DNA from: RGIG8767 sp964386235 | GTDB lineage: Bacteria; Bacillota; Clostridia; Lachnospirales; Lachnospiraceae | Direction of reading: 5' to 3' | Length of the DNA: 51,870 nt | NCBI GenBank assembly: GCA_964386235.1 | Contig: CAYLSH010000004.1 | Coordinates: 1-51,870 of the forward strand | Notes under the pieces: model-generated | The model's input: only the letters and a program-made list of their open reading frames with translations | What the model was told of the DNA's origin: nothing | The model's database searches: none | Made by a program: the position numbers and the translations under genes | In this document: piece after piece, positions 15,830 through 25,114 of the stretch | How the letters are laid out: each line of letters opens with the position of its first letter | Numbering within the stretch: the first letter of the stretch is position 1

Positions 15830-16750
15830 TTATTTCCAAAGAAACTCGGGGTACTCCCCTGCTTCCTTCAGACGCTTGATAGATTCCACTACGTGGGGCT
15901 TATCCTCTTTGTAAGTAACGCCAAACCACTGGTCAGCGGATGTCAGCACCTTAACGGTTGCTTTTTCCTCCTGTAAAAGAGTATCCACCTCCGTCGGAAT
16001 CAGGCATTCTGCCTTTAACGGATTCTTTTGGACTTCTTCCTTAAAGAAACGCTGCATTGCTTTTTCAAAAGCGGGCATAACGCTCTTGCCAAATCCCCAC
16101 ATATTCATGGATACGGGAGTCGTTACATCAATCGGAATAAAAGTAGCACCCTCATCATTGGAATAGGCTGCTCCCTGTGCAGTCTTTACGATCATCTTCT
16201 GTTCTACGATCTTCTCTAAGAAGCCGTCGTTATCCCGTTTGCATACTCCGCGTGTAACCGAACCCTTGTCCGTCAGGGTCTTGCCAAGTTCATATCCCAC
16301 CATGGCATAACGGAATTTCTCACCATCTTCCTGTGTTGTCAGAAACTCATACATGGAACGATAACCGCTTTTTCCATAGTAATCATCCGAATTGATAACC
16401 ATAAACGGTCCGTCAATCACATCCTTACAGCATAAAAGCGCATGGGTGGTTCCCCATGGTTTTTCCCTGCCTTCCGGAATCGTAAAATCTTCCGGTACAT
16501 TCGTCAGTTCCTGGAATACATATTTTACGTTCATGTGTCTGCTGATCGGATCTCCGACACATTCTTTAAAATCCTGTTCCATCTCTTTTTTAATGATAAA
16601 AACGACCGTCTCAAAACCTGCTTTCCATGCATCGTAAATGGAAAAATCAATAATCTTGTGTCCCTGCTCATCCACAGGATCCATCTGTTTCAATCCCCCG
16701 TAGCGGCTCCCCATGCCCGCTGCCAAAATTACAAGTGCTGGTTTGCTCAT
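15830..16750 (-). CDS. sugar nucleotidyltransferase (NTP transferase family)
   Basis: A 306-residue protein with the glycosyl nucleotidyltransferase fold: VILAAGMGSRYGGLKQ at residues 6-21 (nucleotide binding) and VINSDDYYG (metal-binding aspartates) near 110. The sugar-phosphate and nucleotide are not evident; it is not a standard GalU or RmlA by its motifs. Start at 16750, with AAGGAG 6 bases upstream; the longer open frame begins in the promoter. It is the first gene of a pair with galE, so a role in making a UDP- or NDP-hexose is likely but inferred. Confidence 0.85.
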   Translation of the reverse strand: MSKPALVILAAGMGSRYGGLKQMDPVDEQGHKIIDFSIYDAWKAGFETVVFIIKKEMEQDFKECVGDPISRHMNVKYVFQELTNVPEDFTIPEGREKPWGTTHALLCCKDVIDGPFMVINSDDYYGKSGYRSMYEFLTTQEDGEKFRYAMVGYELGKTLTDKGSVTRGVCKRDNDGFLEKIVEQKMIVKTAQGAAYSNDEGATFIPIDVTTPVSMNMWGFGKSVMPAFEKAMQRFFKEEVQKNPLKAECLIPTEVDTLLQEEKATVKVLTSADQWFGVTYKEDKPHVVESIKRLKEAGEYPEFLWK

Positions 16751-16790
16751 GAAAATCTCCTTTTTTCCTTGTCTCTCCTTATTTCCATAC

Positions 16791-16819
16791 ATTTTATCAC
16801 ATCTTGTACCTTCTGTCAT
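16791..16819 (-). promoter_or_regulatory. promoter of the nucleotidyltransferase-galE pair
   Basis: On the minus strand ATGACA (complement of 16814-16819), 17-base spacer, TAAAAT (complement of 16791-16796). Leader about 35 bases. Confidence 0.5.
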
Positions 16820-16837
16820 CAAGGGAACCCGAAATGG

Positions 16838-16868
16838 CAAAACGCTTCCCCCTGATATCCGGAAGCGT
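16838..16868 (-). terminator. terminator after the HAD hydrolase
   Basis: ACGCTTCC (complement of 16861-16868) pairs with GGAAGCGT (complement of 16842-16849), followed by TTTTG, two bases after the stop of the HAD gene. Confidence 0.65.
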
Positions 16869-16870
16869 AA

Positions 16871-17476
16871 TTATGCATTCAGATACTGATCCAACACCGT
16901 ATTCAGATATTCCTTTGACGTAATCGTATAGGATGTAATACCAAGGTCCTGCGCCGCCTTCGTATTTTCCGGACGATCATCAAAAAATACCGATTCTTCC
17001 GGTTTCAGATCATACCGGTCCAGCAGGCACTGATAGATCGCCGGATCCGGCTTCATCAGATGCACTTCATAGGAGACCAGTCTGCCATCGAGATCCTTAA
17101 TAAAAGCGGCATCCTTTGTGTGATTGTTGAAAAAATCTTCTGAGTAATTGGACAGAAGATAGATTCGATATCCTTTTTCTTTTAACGCATGCACTCTCTC
17201 CCATACATCAGGACGCATCACCGGCATCATTTCCAGATGACCGAAGAACCAGCGTAAAAGGTCCTCATATTGCGGAAGTGCCTTACAGTATCTCTCCACT
17301 ATCTCCTGTGTGGGCAGATTACCAAGGTCAAATTCATCCCAGAGAGCATTGTCAAAGATTTCTCTTCCCGTTGTCTCCACATCTTCCGGCTTTACACCGT
17401 AGTCCATAAGCATCTGGTTCCAACGATACTCTATCAACACGTTTCCGACATCAAAAATCAGATTTTTCACTGCCAT
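16871..17476 (-). CDS. HAD-superfamily phosphatase (YihX-like)
   Basis: A 201-residue cytosolic hydrolase. Motif I is FDVGNVLI (D9 nucleophile; the D-x-G-N form is usual in the YihX glucose-1-phosphatase group), motif II LLSNYS, motif III lysine in HLMKPDPAIY, and motif IV FFDDRPENTKAA. The small cap between motifs I and II marks it as a subclass IA member. Relatives act on sugar phosphates; the substrate is inferred only. It starts 33 bases after the VTT protein stop and could be in one transcript with it. Confidence 0.88.
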   Translation of the reverse strand: MAVKNLIFDVGNVLIEYRWNQMLMDYGVKPEDVETTGREIFDNALWDEFDLGNLPTQEIVERYCKALPQYEDLLRWFFGHLEMMPVMRPDVWERVHALKEKGYRIYLLSNYSEDFFNNHTKDAAFIKDLDGRLVSYEVHLMKPDPAIYQCLLDRYDLKPEESVFFDDRPENTKAAQDLGITSYTITSKEYLNTVLDQYLNA

Positions 17477-17509
17477 ATTCTGTGTCTCCTTTATCCTCTT
17501 TTCGTATAC

Positions 17510-18112
17510 TCATAAATTGTGTTTCTTGTTAATATATCTGGAAATCAGATACAAAACCATTGCAAGCGCAAGTGCCAGAATCAAAAACAACGGATTCTTA
17601 ATTGCCCTGACCAGACTCTGTCCAAACAGGGAAAGCAGAATCAACATGATAATCTTGGCACTGATCATAACCTTTAAATACAGTTTTTCATCAAATTCCG
17701 ACACACCGATCGCAAAATTTACAAAAGAAGACGGTGTAAACGGCATAATCATTATCAGAAAAAGTGCCTGCCACCTGATCCTATCATTTACCCAGGCTCT
17801 TGCTTTTTCAATCTTAGGGTGTCTTCCCGTAAACCGGAGTGCATATGGTTTTACAATCCTTCTGAAAAACAAAAAGACGAGTGTACTGCCCGTTGCTGCC
17901 CCTATCCAGCTATACAAAAATCCCAGTATCATACCATGTGCCGCCACATTCAGCGTCACGATCGCTACCATTGGCAAAAACGGCAAAAAAGACTCCACCA
18001 TTGCCAGTAATATCGGTGCCAGGGGACCTAAAATCCGAAACGAATGAAATAAATTTTCCCAGAACTCTACGGTTCCAATCTCGTGTAATAGTAAAAATAT
18101 TTTTGACTTCAT
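17510..18112 (-). CDS. TVP38/TMEM64-type VTT-domain membrane protein
   Basis: A 200-residue polytopic protein with the VTT (DedA-like) core: a re-entrant-loop region PLAPILLAMVESFLPFLPMVAIVTLN (about 30-56), a GAATGSTLVFLFFRRI segment, then FLIMIMPFTPSSFVNFAIG with the conserved P and F pattern, and C-terminal hydrophobic helices ending in a basic tail (YINKKHNL). Related proteins move lipids across membranes. Function here is inferred from the family. The 85 bases upstream (18113-18197) hold only a TATAAT box near the start and AT-rich direct repeats. Confidence 0.82.
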   Translation of the reverse strand: MKSKIFLLLHEIGTVEFWENLFHSFRILGPLAPILLAMVESFLPFLPMVAIVTLNVAAHGMILGFLYSWIGAATGSTLVFLFFRRIVKPYALRFTGRHPKIEKARAWVNDRIRWQALFLIMIMPFTPSSFVNFAIGVSEFDEKLYLKVMISAKIIMLILLSLFGQSLVRAIKNPLFLILALALAMVLYLISRYINKKHNL

Positions 18113-18136
18113 ACGCCTATTATAAAGCAGGTTTTT

Positions 18137-18187
18137 TTAAAAGTCTTTTGATTTTTCAATTCTTAAGAAAGTCTTTTGGTTTTTAAG
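18137..18187. repeat. short A/T-rich direct and inverted repeats
   Basis: AAGTCTTTTG followed by a T-rich run occurs twice (about 18138 and 18170), and AAGAAAGTC pairs with GACTTTCTT (about 18165-18198). The inverted pair may be a weak terminator for the GTPase gene ending at 18198; no good T run follows it on the minus strand. Confidence 0.35.
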
Positions 18188-18197
18188 AAAGACTTTC

Positions 18198-20972
18198 TTA
18201 TTCCTCTTTTCCGGGCAAAAAATCTCCCAGATAAATCTTATCCTGTTCTCCGGATTGTTTTTGCAGATACTCCTCCCGGAACACATTTTTTACCCTTTGT
18301 ACCTCCGTTTCAAATTCACGGGAGGAAATCAGCGCCGCACCCGCACCCCGGATAATAACCTGCTCCAATCCATCCGAAGTAACAACTGTGATATCGTATC
18401 GCCTGTTGTTTTCATGTGTAAAATGCTCAATATAATAATCCGCCGTTTCGGCTTCTTTTGTATACACAACATGGATATTCTGATAATCCAGAAATTCGGT
18501 CGGATGCCCTTCTATACGGTAGGCATCAAAAACTACAATCACTTCCATCCGGCAGATTGCCTGATAATTGCATAAAATATCCATCAAGGCCCCTCTGGCA
18601 GCATCCATATTTTCCTCCGCCAGTTCCCGCAGTGACTCCCACGCAAAGATTACGTTATACCCATCCACGAGAAGGTACTTTGCCAGTTTGGGTTTGGGAT
18701 TGTACGTAATGGTCTGTGAACTTTTGCTTCCACCGTATTCAGCTGCAGAAGTCTTTCTTTTCAGATACCCCGGTTTGTGGGTAAAATCATCCTTGCGGTT
18801 GGAAAATGCCGTTCGATTGATAATAGAATCAATTTCTTCCGTCCCCATAATCCGTTGTTCATTTTTTCCCGTACTTCCGCTGAGGGGTTTCATTCCCTCA
18901 TAATAAACAGGGATTCCGTCATCCTGATATTGGATCGTTTGCCCTGTTGCACTGACATGCATATATTCATGTACCTGATCCCATGGAACAATCTGTCCCA
19001 CCCCATGCATGCAGAAAACGGAATCCGCCGGATTACGCAGATCTTCCTGGGGTTTGTATCCGATCTTTTCCACTACTTCCTGTGTATTATGACAGGGATA
19101 ATAGCCTTTTAGCGTGCAAAAGAAATGACCGCATCCTTTCGTATAGGAAGTTACCTGAAGGCTATAGCCGCGCGCAGTTTTTACCGGAACGCTTCCCGTC
19201 AAAACTGCCATCTGTTCTACTGTATTCTGTCCTGCCTGCAAAGATGCGCTTTCCGCATGGGAAGTTTCCTCCAATGTAAACTTTGCATGCATGAGTTCCA
19301 AATCCGTCATGGCACGTCCGACCATGGAAACCGGCACTTCCAGCCGGAACTCATAATGCGGTTCCAACAACACGCTGTTTGCCTGCATAAGTCCCTGTCT
19401 TATGGCACGGTAGGTCGCCTGTCTGAAATCGCCGCCCTCCGTGTGTTTCAAATGGGCTTTTCCTGCCACCAGGGTAATCTTAACATCCGTCAGCACAGAA
19501 CCGGTCAACACCCCTCTGTGCTCCCTTTCCTCCACATGCGTCATAATCAGACGCTGCCAGTTCTTAGCCAGAAGATCTTCGCTGCAATCCGCCATAACCT
19601 GAATGCCGGTTCCGGGTTCCCCCGGTGATAACAGCAAATGAACCTCCGCATAATGGCGAAGGGGTTCAAAATGGCCTACGCCCTCCACCGTATCGGCAAT
19701 GGTCTCTTTGTAAACAATCGCGCCCTCTTCAAAGGACACCTTTATGCCAAAACGCTCATGGATCTGTTTTTGCAGCACTTCCAGCTGCACTTCTCCCATG
19801 AGTTTCACTTTCAGTTCCCGGCTTTCTTCTTCCCATGTCACATGTAACTGGGGATCCTCTTCCTCTAACTGTTTTAACTTCGGGAGCATGGAAAGGGCAT
19901 CCACATCCTCCGGCAGCCTTACACTATAGACCAGTACCGGTTCTAAAACCGGAATCTCTGCCTGTTTTTCCAATCCAAGGCCTTCTCCCGGCATGGTTTG
20001 GGTAAGTCCTGTTACCGCGCAGACGCTTCCGGGCAGCACCTCATTTTCCGTTTCGTACTTTGCACCCGAATAGATCCGGATCTGGTTTACTTTTTCTTCC
20101 CATTGGGATCCGTCCGCATTGGTGCCGGAAAGATTTTCTTTTACCTTTAGACTTCCGCCCGTTACTTTCAGATGCGTCAGACGGTTGCCCTGCTCATCCC
20201 TTGTAATCTTGTATACTCTCGCACCAAATTCTTCCGGGTAAACCGGCATATCGATATAGGTGTACAGTGTGTCCAAAAGTTGTTTTACGCCATCATTTTT
20301 CAAAGCCGAGCCAAACAGGCACGGAAAAACGCGGCGCATCTTAATGGCGTCTATGATATATTTCTTAGTCAGGCCACCGTGCTCCAGGAAGTATTCCATC
20401 AGTTCTTCTTCACTGACGGCAATCTGCTCCAATGCCTCTTCGGTTTCTTTGCTTTCTTTAGCCTCTATAAAAGTACTGTCCGCCCATTTATCCGGCTGCA
20501 ACGGCGAAAAATCCACGCAGTTATCGTCCAGTTGTTCCCTGATCTGTGCAAGGAGATTCTCCTTATTTGCTCCGGGCTGGTCCATTTTGTTGATAAATAA
20601 AATGACGGGAACCCCATGTTTTTTTAACAATTTCCACAGGGTACGCGTATGCCCCTGAATCCCGTCCGCGGAACTGATCACTAAGATGGCGGCATCCAAA
20701 AGCCATAAGGAACGCTCCATCTCCGCCGAAAAATCCACATGTCCCGGCGTATCCATCAGGGTAATGACCGCGTCTTCCCGCTTTAAAACCGCCTGTTTGG
20801 AAAAAATAGTAATTCCTCTTTCTTTTTCCAGCGCAAACGTATCCAAAAAAGCATCCCTGTTGTCCACACGGCCGATCTTACGGATACTTCCGTTTTCATA
20901 TAAAAGGCCTTCCGACAATGTTGTTTTTCCCGCATCCACATGTGCAAGGATTCCCACTACCAATCGTTTCAT
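18198..20972 (-). CDS. TetM/EF-G-like translational GTPase fused to a YacP-type NYN endonuclease domain
   Basis: A 924-residue protein. Residues 1 to about 640 have the layout of ribosome-protection GTPases: G1 AHVDAGKTT (10-18), G2 ERGIT (51-55), G3 DTPGH (74-78), G4 NKMD (128-131), then EF-G domains II-V with the typical VGRAMTDLELM and late PADSVFCMHGVGQIVPW segments. After a linker (about 690-764) comes a C-terminal NYN domain (765-924) like YacP/Rae1: LLVDGYNVIFAWESL, VVFDAY, ETADYYIE and VVTSDGLEQ, keeping the acidic metal-binding residues. YacP/Rae1 cuts mRNA in the ribosomal A site, the site TetM-type GTPases occupy. The start has GGGGAT upstream. No tetracycline-resistance role is implied by sequence alone. 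It follows the SulP gene by 30 bases. Confidence 0.88.
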   Translation of the reverse strand: MKRLVVGILAHVDAGKTTLSEGLLYENGSIRKIGRVDNRDAFLDTFALEKERGITIFSKQAVLKREDAVITLMDTPGHVDFSAEMERSLWLLDAAILVISSADGIQGHTRTLWKLLKKHGVPVILFINKMDQPGANKENLLAQIREQLDDNCVDFSPLQPDKWADSTFIEAKESKETEEALEQIAVSEEELMEYFLEHGGLTKKYIIDAIKMRRVFPCLFGSALKNDGVKQLLDTLYTYIDMPVYPEEFGARVYKITRDEQGNRLTHLKVTGGSLKVKENLSGTNADGSQWEEKVNQIRIYSGAKYETENEVLPGSVCAVTGLTQTMPGEGLGLEKQAEIPVLEPVLVYSVRLPEDVDALSMLPKLKQLEEEDPQLHVTWEEESRELKVKLMGEVQLEVLQKQIHERFGIKVSFEEGAIVYKETIADTVEGVGHFEPLRHYAEVHLLLSPGEPGTGIQVMADCSEDLLAKNWQRLIMTHVEEREHRGVLTGSVLTDVKITLVAGKAHLKHTEGGDFRQATYRAIRQGLMQANSVLLEPHYEFRLEVPVSMVGRAMTDLELMHAKFTLEETSHAESASLQAGQNTVEQMAVLTGSVPVKTARGYSLQVTSYTKGCGHFFCTLKGYYPCHNTQEVVEKIGYKPQEDLRNPADSVFCMHGVGQIVPWDQVHEYMHVSATGQTIQYQDDGIPVYYEGMKPLSGSTGKNEQRIMGTEEIDSIINRTAFSNRKDDFTHKPGYLKRKTSAAEYGGSKSSQTITYNPKPKLAKYLLVDGYNVIFAWESLRELAEENMDAARGALMDILCNYQAICRMEVIVVFDAYRIEGHPTEFLDYQNIHVVYTKEAETADYYIEHFTHENNRRYDITVVTSDGLEQVIIRGAGAALISSREFETEVQRVKNVFREEYLQKQSGEQDKIYLGDFLPGKEE

Positions 20973-21002
20973 AATAATCCCCATTCTAAAGTTTACAGGA
21001 TT

Positions 21003-22685
21003 TTACGCACTTTGCTTTTTCAAAAGTGTTTCCGCACGCTCAATAGCGGCATAAATATTTTTGCAGAAATTATCCTTTCCGATCTTCTTGTCAAAGCCCG
21101 CCTTCTGCATTACATGAAGGGGTTGTTCATTTACATGGGATAAAATCAGGGTAATACCCCTCTTCTCGCATTTTTTATACAATGCTTCCATAGCATTCAT
21201 TGCCGTAACATCCATGGCAGGAACGCTTCGCATACGAAGAATCAGATATCTGGTCATATCCTTTACCACAATGTGATCAATCTGATCCGCAGCACCGAAG
21301 AACAAGGGACCTGACATCTCATATACACGGATGGGATCGGAGATCTTGAGCAGATGTTCTCTTTCTTCCTTATCCTGTTTGGCAATTTCTTTTTCTTCTT
21401 CGTGTATCGTACTGTATTTCCAGCTCCTGACACTGGTTTCATCACTCATTCTCTTCATAAATAACAGACAGGCCAAAAGCATGCCGATCTCAATGGCTAC
21501 CACAAGATCAAATACAACTGTCAGTACAAAGGTAATGACAAGTACCGCAATATCGCTTTTCGGTGCCGTTTTTACAAGATGGACAAAAGTTCTCCACTGG
21601 CACATGTTGTAAGCAACCATGAACAGAATGACGGCAATTGTCGGCATCGGGATCAGACCCGCGTACGGCATCAGCACCACCAGTACCAGCAATAAAGTCA
21701 GCGCATGGACCATACCCGCAACCGGTGTACGTCCTCCGTTTTTAACATTGGCTGCCGTTCTGGCGATCGCTCCCGTAGCCGGGATTCCGCCAAACAAAGC
21801 GGAGGCAATATTACCGGCACCCTGTGCCACAAGTTCTGTATTGGAACGATGATGACCATTGATCATACCATCCGCAACCACGCAGGAAAGCAGGGATTCA
21901 ATGGCCGCTAACACGGCAATCGTAAATGCATCCGGCAACAGTTCCGCTATAATGGTAAAATTGATCTTTGGCATATGGGGCATCGGAATACTGCTGTTAA
22001 TTGTATAAAGATCTCCGATTGTATTTACCTTTAGCGGCAAAAACTGTACCATCAGAATCCCTACGATTACGGCAATCAGGGATGGCGGAATCTTTTCGGT
22101 AAACTTAGGCATCACGATCAGGATCGCAAGACATACCACACCCACAATAAAGGCATCCAAACTAAAAGTAGTGATTCCTGCAAGAAATGCCTTTAATTTT
22201 TCCATAGTTTCGATCGTTGGCATCCCCTGGGGATATGTCACCCCACAGAAATCCTTAAGCTGACCGATCACGATGGTTACCGCAATACCGGAGGTAAATC
22301 CGGTGGTAATTGTATACGGAATGTATTTGATCAGGGAACCAAAATGACAAAATCCCATGATAATCAAAATAACACCCGCCATAATTGTGGCTACTACCAG
22401 CCCGTCAAATCCGTTTGTTGCCACGATTCCGGCTACGATCGTAGCAAATGCAGCCGTCGGGCCCGCAATCTGGACTTCACTTCCTCCTAAAAACGAAATC
22501 AGAAAGCCCGCCACGATTGCCGTATAAATACCCTGTTCCGGTCCCACACCGGAAGCCAGTGCAAGCGCAATGGAAAGCGGCAGTGCAATAATTGCCACAA
22601 TGATACCGGCAACCACGTCTTTTATAAATTGTTCCTTTGAGTAACTCTTCCATGTTGTAAACAACATAGGCTTCATCTTTTCCAT
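21003..22685 (-). CDS. SulP-family anion transporter with STAS domain
   Basis: A 560-residue membrane protein with about 12-14 hydrophobic helices (residues about 20-420) and a C-terminal cytosolic STAS domain (about 440-545). The family signature is visible near the N-terminus: ALPLSIALALASGVGPEQGIYTA, then GSEVQIAGPTAAFATIV. SulP proteins carry sulfate, bicarbonate or dicarboxylates; the substrate cannot be assigned. GAGGAG is 8 bases before the first ATG. A short inverted repeat ATTCTGC/GCAGAAT (22701-22719) lies between the preceding permease gene and this start. Confidence 0.92.
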   Translation of the reverse strand: MEKMKPMLFTTWKSYSKEQFIKDVVAGIIVAIIALPLSIALALASGVGPEQGIYTAIVAGFLISFLGGSEVQIAGPTAAFATIVAGIVATNGFDGLVVATIMAGVILIIMGFCHFGSLIKYIPYTITTGFTSGIAVTIVIGQLKDFCGVTYPQGMPTIETMEKLKAFLAGITTFSLDAFIVGVVCLAILIVMPKFTEKIPPSLIAVIVGILMVQFLPLKVNTIGDLYTINSSIPMPHMPKINFTIIAELLPDAFTIAVLAAIESLLSCVVADGMINGHHRSNTELVAQGAGNIASALFGGIPATGAIARTAANVKNGGRTPVAGMVHALTLLLVLVVLMPYAGLIPMPTIAVILFMVAYNMCQWRTFVHLVKTAPKSDIAVLVITFVLTVVFDLVVAIEIGMLLACLLFMKRMSDETSVRSWKYSTIHEEEKEIAKQDKEEREHLLKISDPIRVYEMSGPLFFGAADQIDHIVVKDMTRYLILRMRSVPAMDVTAMNAMEALYKKCEKRGITLILSHVNEQPLHVMQKAGFDKKIGKDNFCKNIYAAIERAETLLKKQSA

Positions 22686-22722
22686 AATGTTCTCCTCTTT
22701 ATTCTGCCTGTTGCAGAATATT

Positions 22723-23895
22723 TTACTCCTCTTTTATGTTTTCTTCTTCCGTATCCGTTTCTGCCATTTCCGGAATCACCGGACTACGCTTATTCATATC
22801 CTCCCGAAGCAGACGATATATCGTGGCAACAACGGGAACCGCTAAAAGCATGCCAAATATTCCCATCAGACCGCCGCCAATGGTAATCGCTGCCAACACC
22901 CAGATTCCGGGAAGTCCAATGGAATTGCCCACAACCTTTGGGTAGATCAGATTGCCCTCTACCTGCTGTAGGACCACGATAAAAAGAAGGAACAGCAAAG
23001 CCTTAAGCGGGGATTCTGTCAGGATCATAAACGCTCCGGCGCCGGCACCGATATAAGCTCCTGCTACCGGGATCAATGCCGTAAATCCAATCAGAACACC
23101 GATCATGATCGCATAGGGAAATCCCAAAATCGCCATTCCCACCATACAGAGCACGCCCAGTACAACAGCTTCGGTACACTGTCCGACGATGAAACGGTGA
23201 AAACTGTCATTGAGGGTGCCCAGTACATAAAATATCTTTGTGTTTGCACCCGGAAGATACGTAGAAATCACTCTCTTAGCCTGTGCCATAATCTTTTCTT
23301 TGTCAAGTAAAAGATAAATGGAAAAGATCAATGCCACCAAAAAGGTTACCATTCCGGAAAATACGGAACTTACCACGGACACAACGGAACTCATCACACC
23401 GCCAAACCCGCTTAAAACGGCTTTGGCTCCGCTCATAAGTTTGTCCTGCCATGCACTCCAGTCCTTTGGCAGATAAGTTTCCAAAGTCAGTGCATATTCT
23501 GCCAGATTCTCATCCTTTTCCAGCATGCCCAGGGTGTCCTCCACCACCACGGGAACCTGCGCAAACAGATGCTTCCCGCAGTTGATCAGTTCCGGAACCA
23601 CGATTCCGATAATCAACGCTATAATTCCCAATAAACTGACAAAAGCAAGCAGCATGCAGGCAACCCTTTTCGATTTCTGCACAATCTTTGATTTTGCATT
23701 CGGAAAATAATGTCTTTCATAAAATGTCATCAGAATATTTAAAATATAGGCAATTACACACCCGACCACCAATGGAACAGCCGCACTAAGCGCCATGGCT
23801 GCCGCATCGACGACAGCATTCCAATAATGAATCGCAAGGTATAAAAGAAACAACCCAACCAAAATACCACTGTATTTTTTTAGTTCTTTTTTCAT
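22723..23895 (-). CDS. AI-2E family (UPF0118) membrane permease
   Basis: A 390-residue protein with about seven or eight membrane segments and the family's central block: GQCTEAVVLGVLCMVGMAILGFPYAIMIGVLIGFTALIPVAGAYIGA, then LQQVEGNLIYPKVVGNSIGLP. Members export autoinducer-2, peptides or sodium; no specificity can be read here, so the AI-2E name is only a family label. A strong GGAGGAG site precedes the start. It lies 37 bases before the SulP gene and probably starts the transcript SulP, GTPase-NYN. Confidence 0.88.
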   Translation of the reverse strand: MKKELKKYSGILVGLFLLYLAIHYWNAVVDAAAMALSAAVPLVVGCVIAYILNILMTFYERHYFPNAKSKIVQKSKRVACMLLAFVSLLGIIALIIGIVVPELINCGKHLFAQVPVVVEDTLGMLEKDENLAEYALTLETYLPKDWSAWQDKLMSGAKAVLSGFGGVMSSVVSVVSSVFSGMVTFLVALIFSIYLLLDKEKIMAQAKRVISTYLPGANTKIFYVLGTLNDSFHRFIVGQCTEAVVLGVLCMVGMAILGFPYAIMIGVLIGFTALIPVAGAYIGAGAGAFMILTESPLKALLFLLFIVVLQQVEGNLIYPKVVGNSIGLPGIWVLAAITIGGGLMGIFGMLLAVPVVATIYRLLREDMNKRSPVIPEMAETDTEEENIKEE

Positions 23896-23997
23896 ACTCT
23901 CCTCCGCTTTCCGGTTTTTCCCTATATTTTATATCATTTTCCCAAGATGCACCAGTATGTCCAAACAATTATTTTTTCTTATTTACAATAATGACGC

Positions 23998-24035
23998 AAA
24001 AAGCCCAGGCAGGTAAAACCTGTCTGGACTTTTTT
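23998..24035 (-). terminator. terminator after the Cys-rich protein
   Basis: On the minus strand an 11-of-12-bp stem with loop TTTTA is followed by five T; the left arm is itself preceded by A/T so the plus strand also has T6. It lies 24 bases after the Cys-rich gene's stop. Confidence 0.75.
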
Positions 24036-24059
24036 ATCTCCGGATGCTTCACACCGGAA

Positions 24060-25029
24060 TCATTCGGCATTGCAATTGCANNNNNNNNNNNNNNNNNNNN
24101 NNNNNNNNNNNNNNNNNNNNNNNNNNNNNNNNNNNNNNNNNNNNNNNNNNNNNNNNNNNNNNNNNNNNNNNNNNNNNNNNATTGCAATTGCATCCCAGGT
24201 CCAGCGGACGAATCGCCAGATCCAGAAGTTCTCCTGACACAAACTGCATACAATCGCTCTCTTCGGATGAAGAAAGACTGCCCTTCGGTGTATTGATCTT
24301 ACCGCCGCTTTCCACGCAATAGCCCGCAAAATATAAGGACTGTAAAACCAGTGTTACACCCACGGTTACGGTATTGTCGTCCGTATCAAGCGCAATCAGT
24401 TTCGGAAGCATATACATGTTGATTCCCTGTGTGATAAAATTGCTGCCACTGGTAAATCCAATTACGTTTATGACTCTGCTCGTCTCCACACCCGTTCCGG
24501 TAAAAGCCGTTCCGTAAGGAGCAAACAACTCCAATTCCACCCTGGACGGGTTCGTATCCTCATCATAGGTTGCGGCAGTCGTATCCGATGGAAGGTACAC
24601 CGCAGTCGGATATACGGTTGTGATCAGCCGGCATGTAGCATCGTAAAGATCCACCGCAAACGTTACTTCCAGGTTGGAAAGTCCAATCAGGTAGCAATTC
24701 GGTCTTCCCGTAATGGGTTCCACGCTGACATCCGTTGGCCCGTATGCATATGCAATATTGGCAATTCTTACCGATGCACAGGTGACGGTCGGGTACTCCG
24801 TAGCAAGATCCACACCCAGTGAAAAAGTGGCACATAGATTAATCCCCACTTCATCATAAATCAAAGGAGCAAACAAACTTAAGTATTTGGGATCTCCTAT
24901 CACAGGATTCCTGCACACATCCACACAGCCATATGCATTGGCTGCACACATACAGGTATTGTTGCTACACATATTCTGAACCGTTTCGCTCACGATACGT
25001 GTCGTATTTCTACATTTGCATTTTGCCAT
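24060..25029 (-). CDS. cysteine-rich protein with C-terminal Cys-Asn repeat, broken by assembly gap
   Basis: Not a recognised family. From MAKCKCRNTT the first 39 residues carry seven cysteines (4, 6, 21, 26, 28, 35, 39). A long Thr/Val/Ile-rich, beta-like body with few lysines follows (about 40-260), then a Ser/Glu-rich stretch, and the last readable residues before the gap are GCNCN. After the gap the sequence reads CNCNAE and stop. Both gap edges are TGCAAT repeats, so the tail is a (Cys-Asn)n repeat of unknown length. The gap is exactly 100 N, an arbitrary size, and alone shifts the frame; the real length should be a multiple of 3. There is no signal peptide. The start has AAAGGA 10 bases upstream. 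Cys-rich, repeat-tailed and leaderless, it resembles spore-surface or self-assembling proteins, an inference only. Confidence 0.65.
24069..24192 (-). repeat. TGCAAT hexamer microsatellite spanning the gap
   Basis: Two TGCAAT units are visible on each side of the gap (24069-24080 and 24181-24192) in the coding sense, each encoding Cys-Asn. The unit contains the palindrome TTGCAA, so the tract can fold on itself, a reasonable cause of the assembly break. The true number of units is unknown. Confidence 0.75.
24081..24180. other. assembly gap (100 N)
   Basis: Exactly 100 N, the usual placeholder for a gap of unknown size, inside a hexamer repeat in a coding region. Confidence 0.95.
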
Positions 25030-25114
25030 AGAAAGTATTCCTTTCTCGTCTTTTATTACATTATATGTTCTAAACAGACATCTGCTACCATACACTAAAA
25101 AGAAAAAGGTCATT

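Noticed and set aside
18198..20972. Calling the GTPase a tetracycline-resistance gene
   Set aside because: It is only TetM-like in fold, carries an additional NYN domain and sits among housekeeping genes; resistance cannot be inferred from sequence.
24081..24180. True frameshift or pseudogene in the Cys-rich gene
   Set aside because: The frame change comes only from the arbitrary 100-N gap; both edges read Cys-Asn in a consistent codon phase if the real gap is a multiple of three.
25089..25097. CATACACTA, matching a sporulation sigma-E/K -10 box, before the unknown gene at 25115
   Set aside because: A start from it would fall on the ribosome binding site, and no matching -35 at proper spacing is seen.
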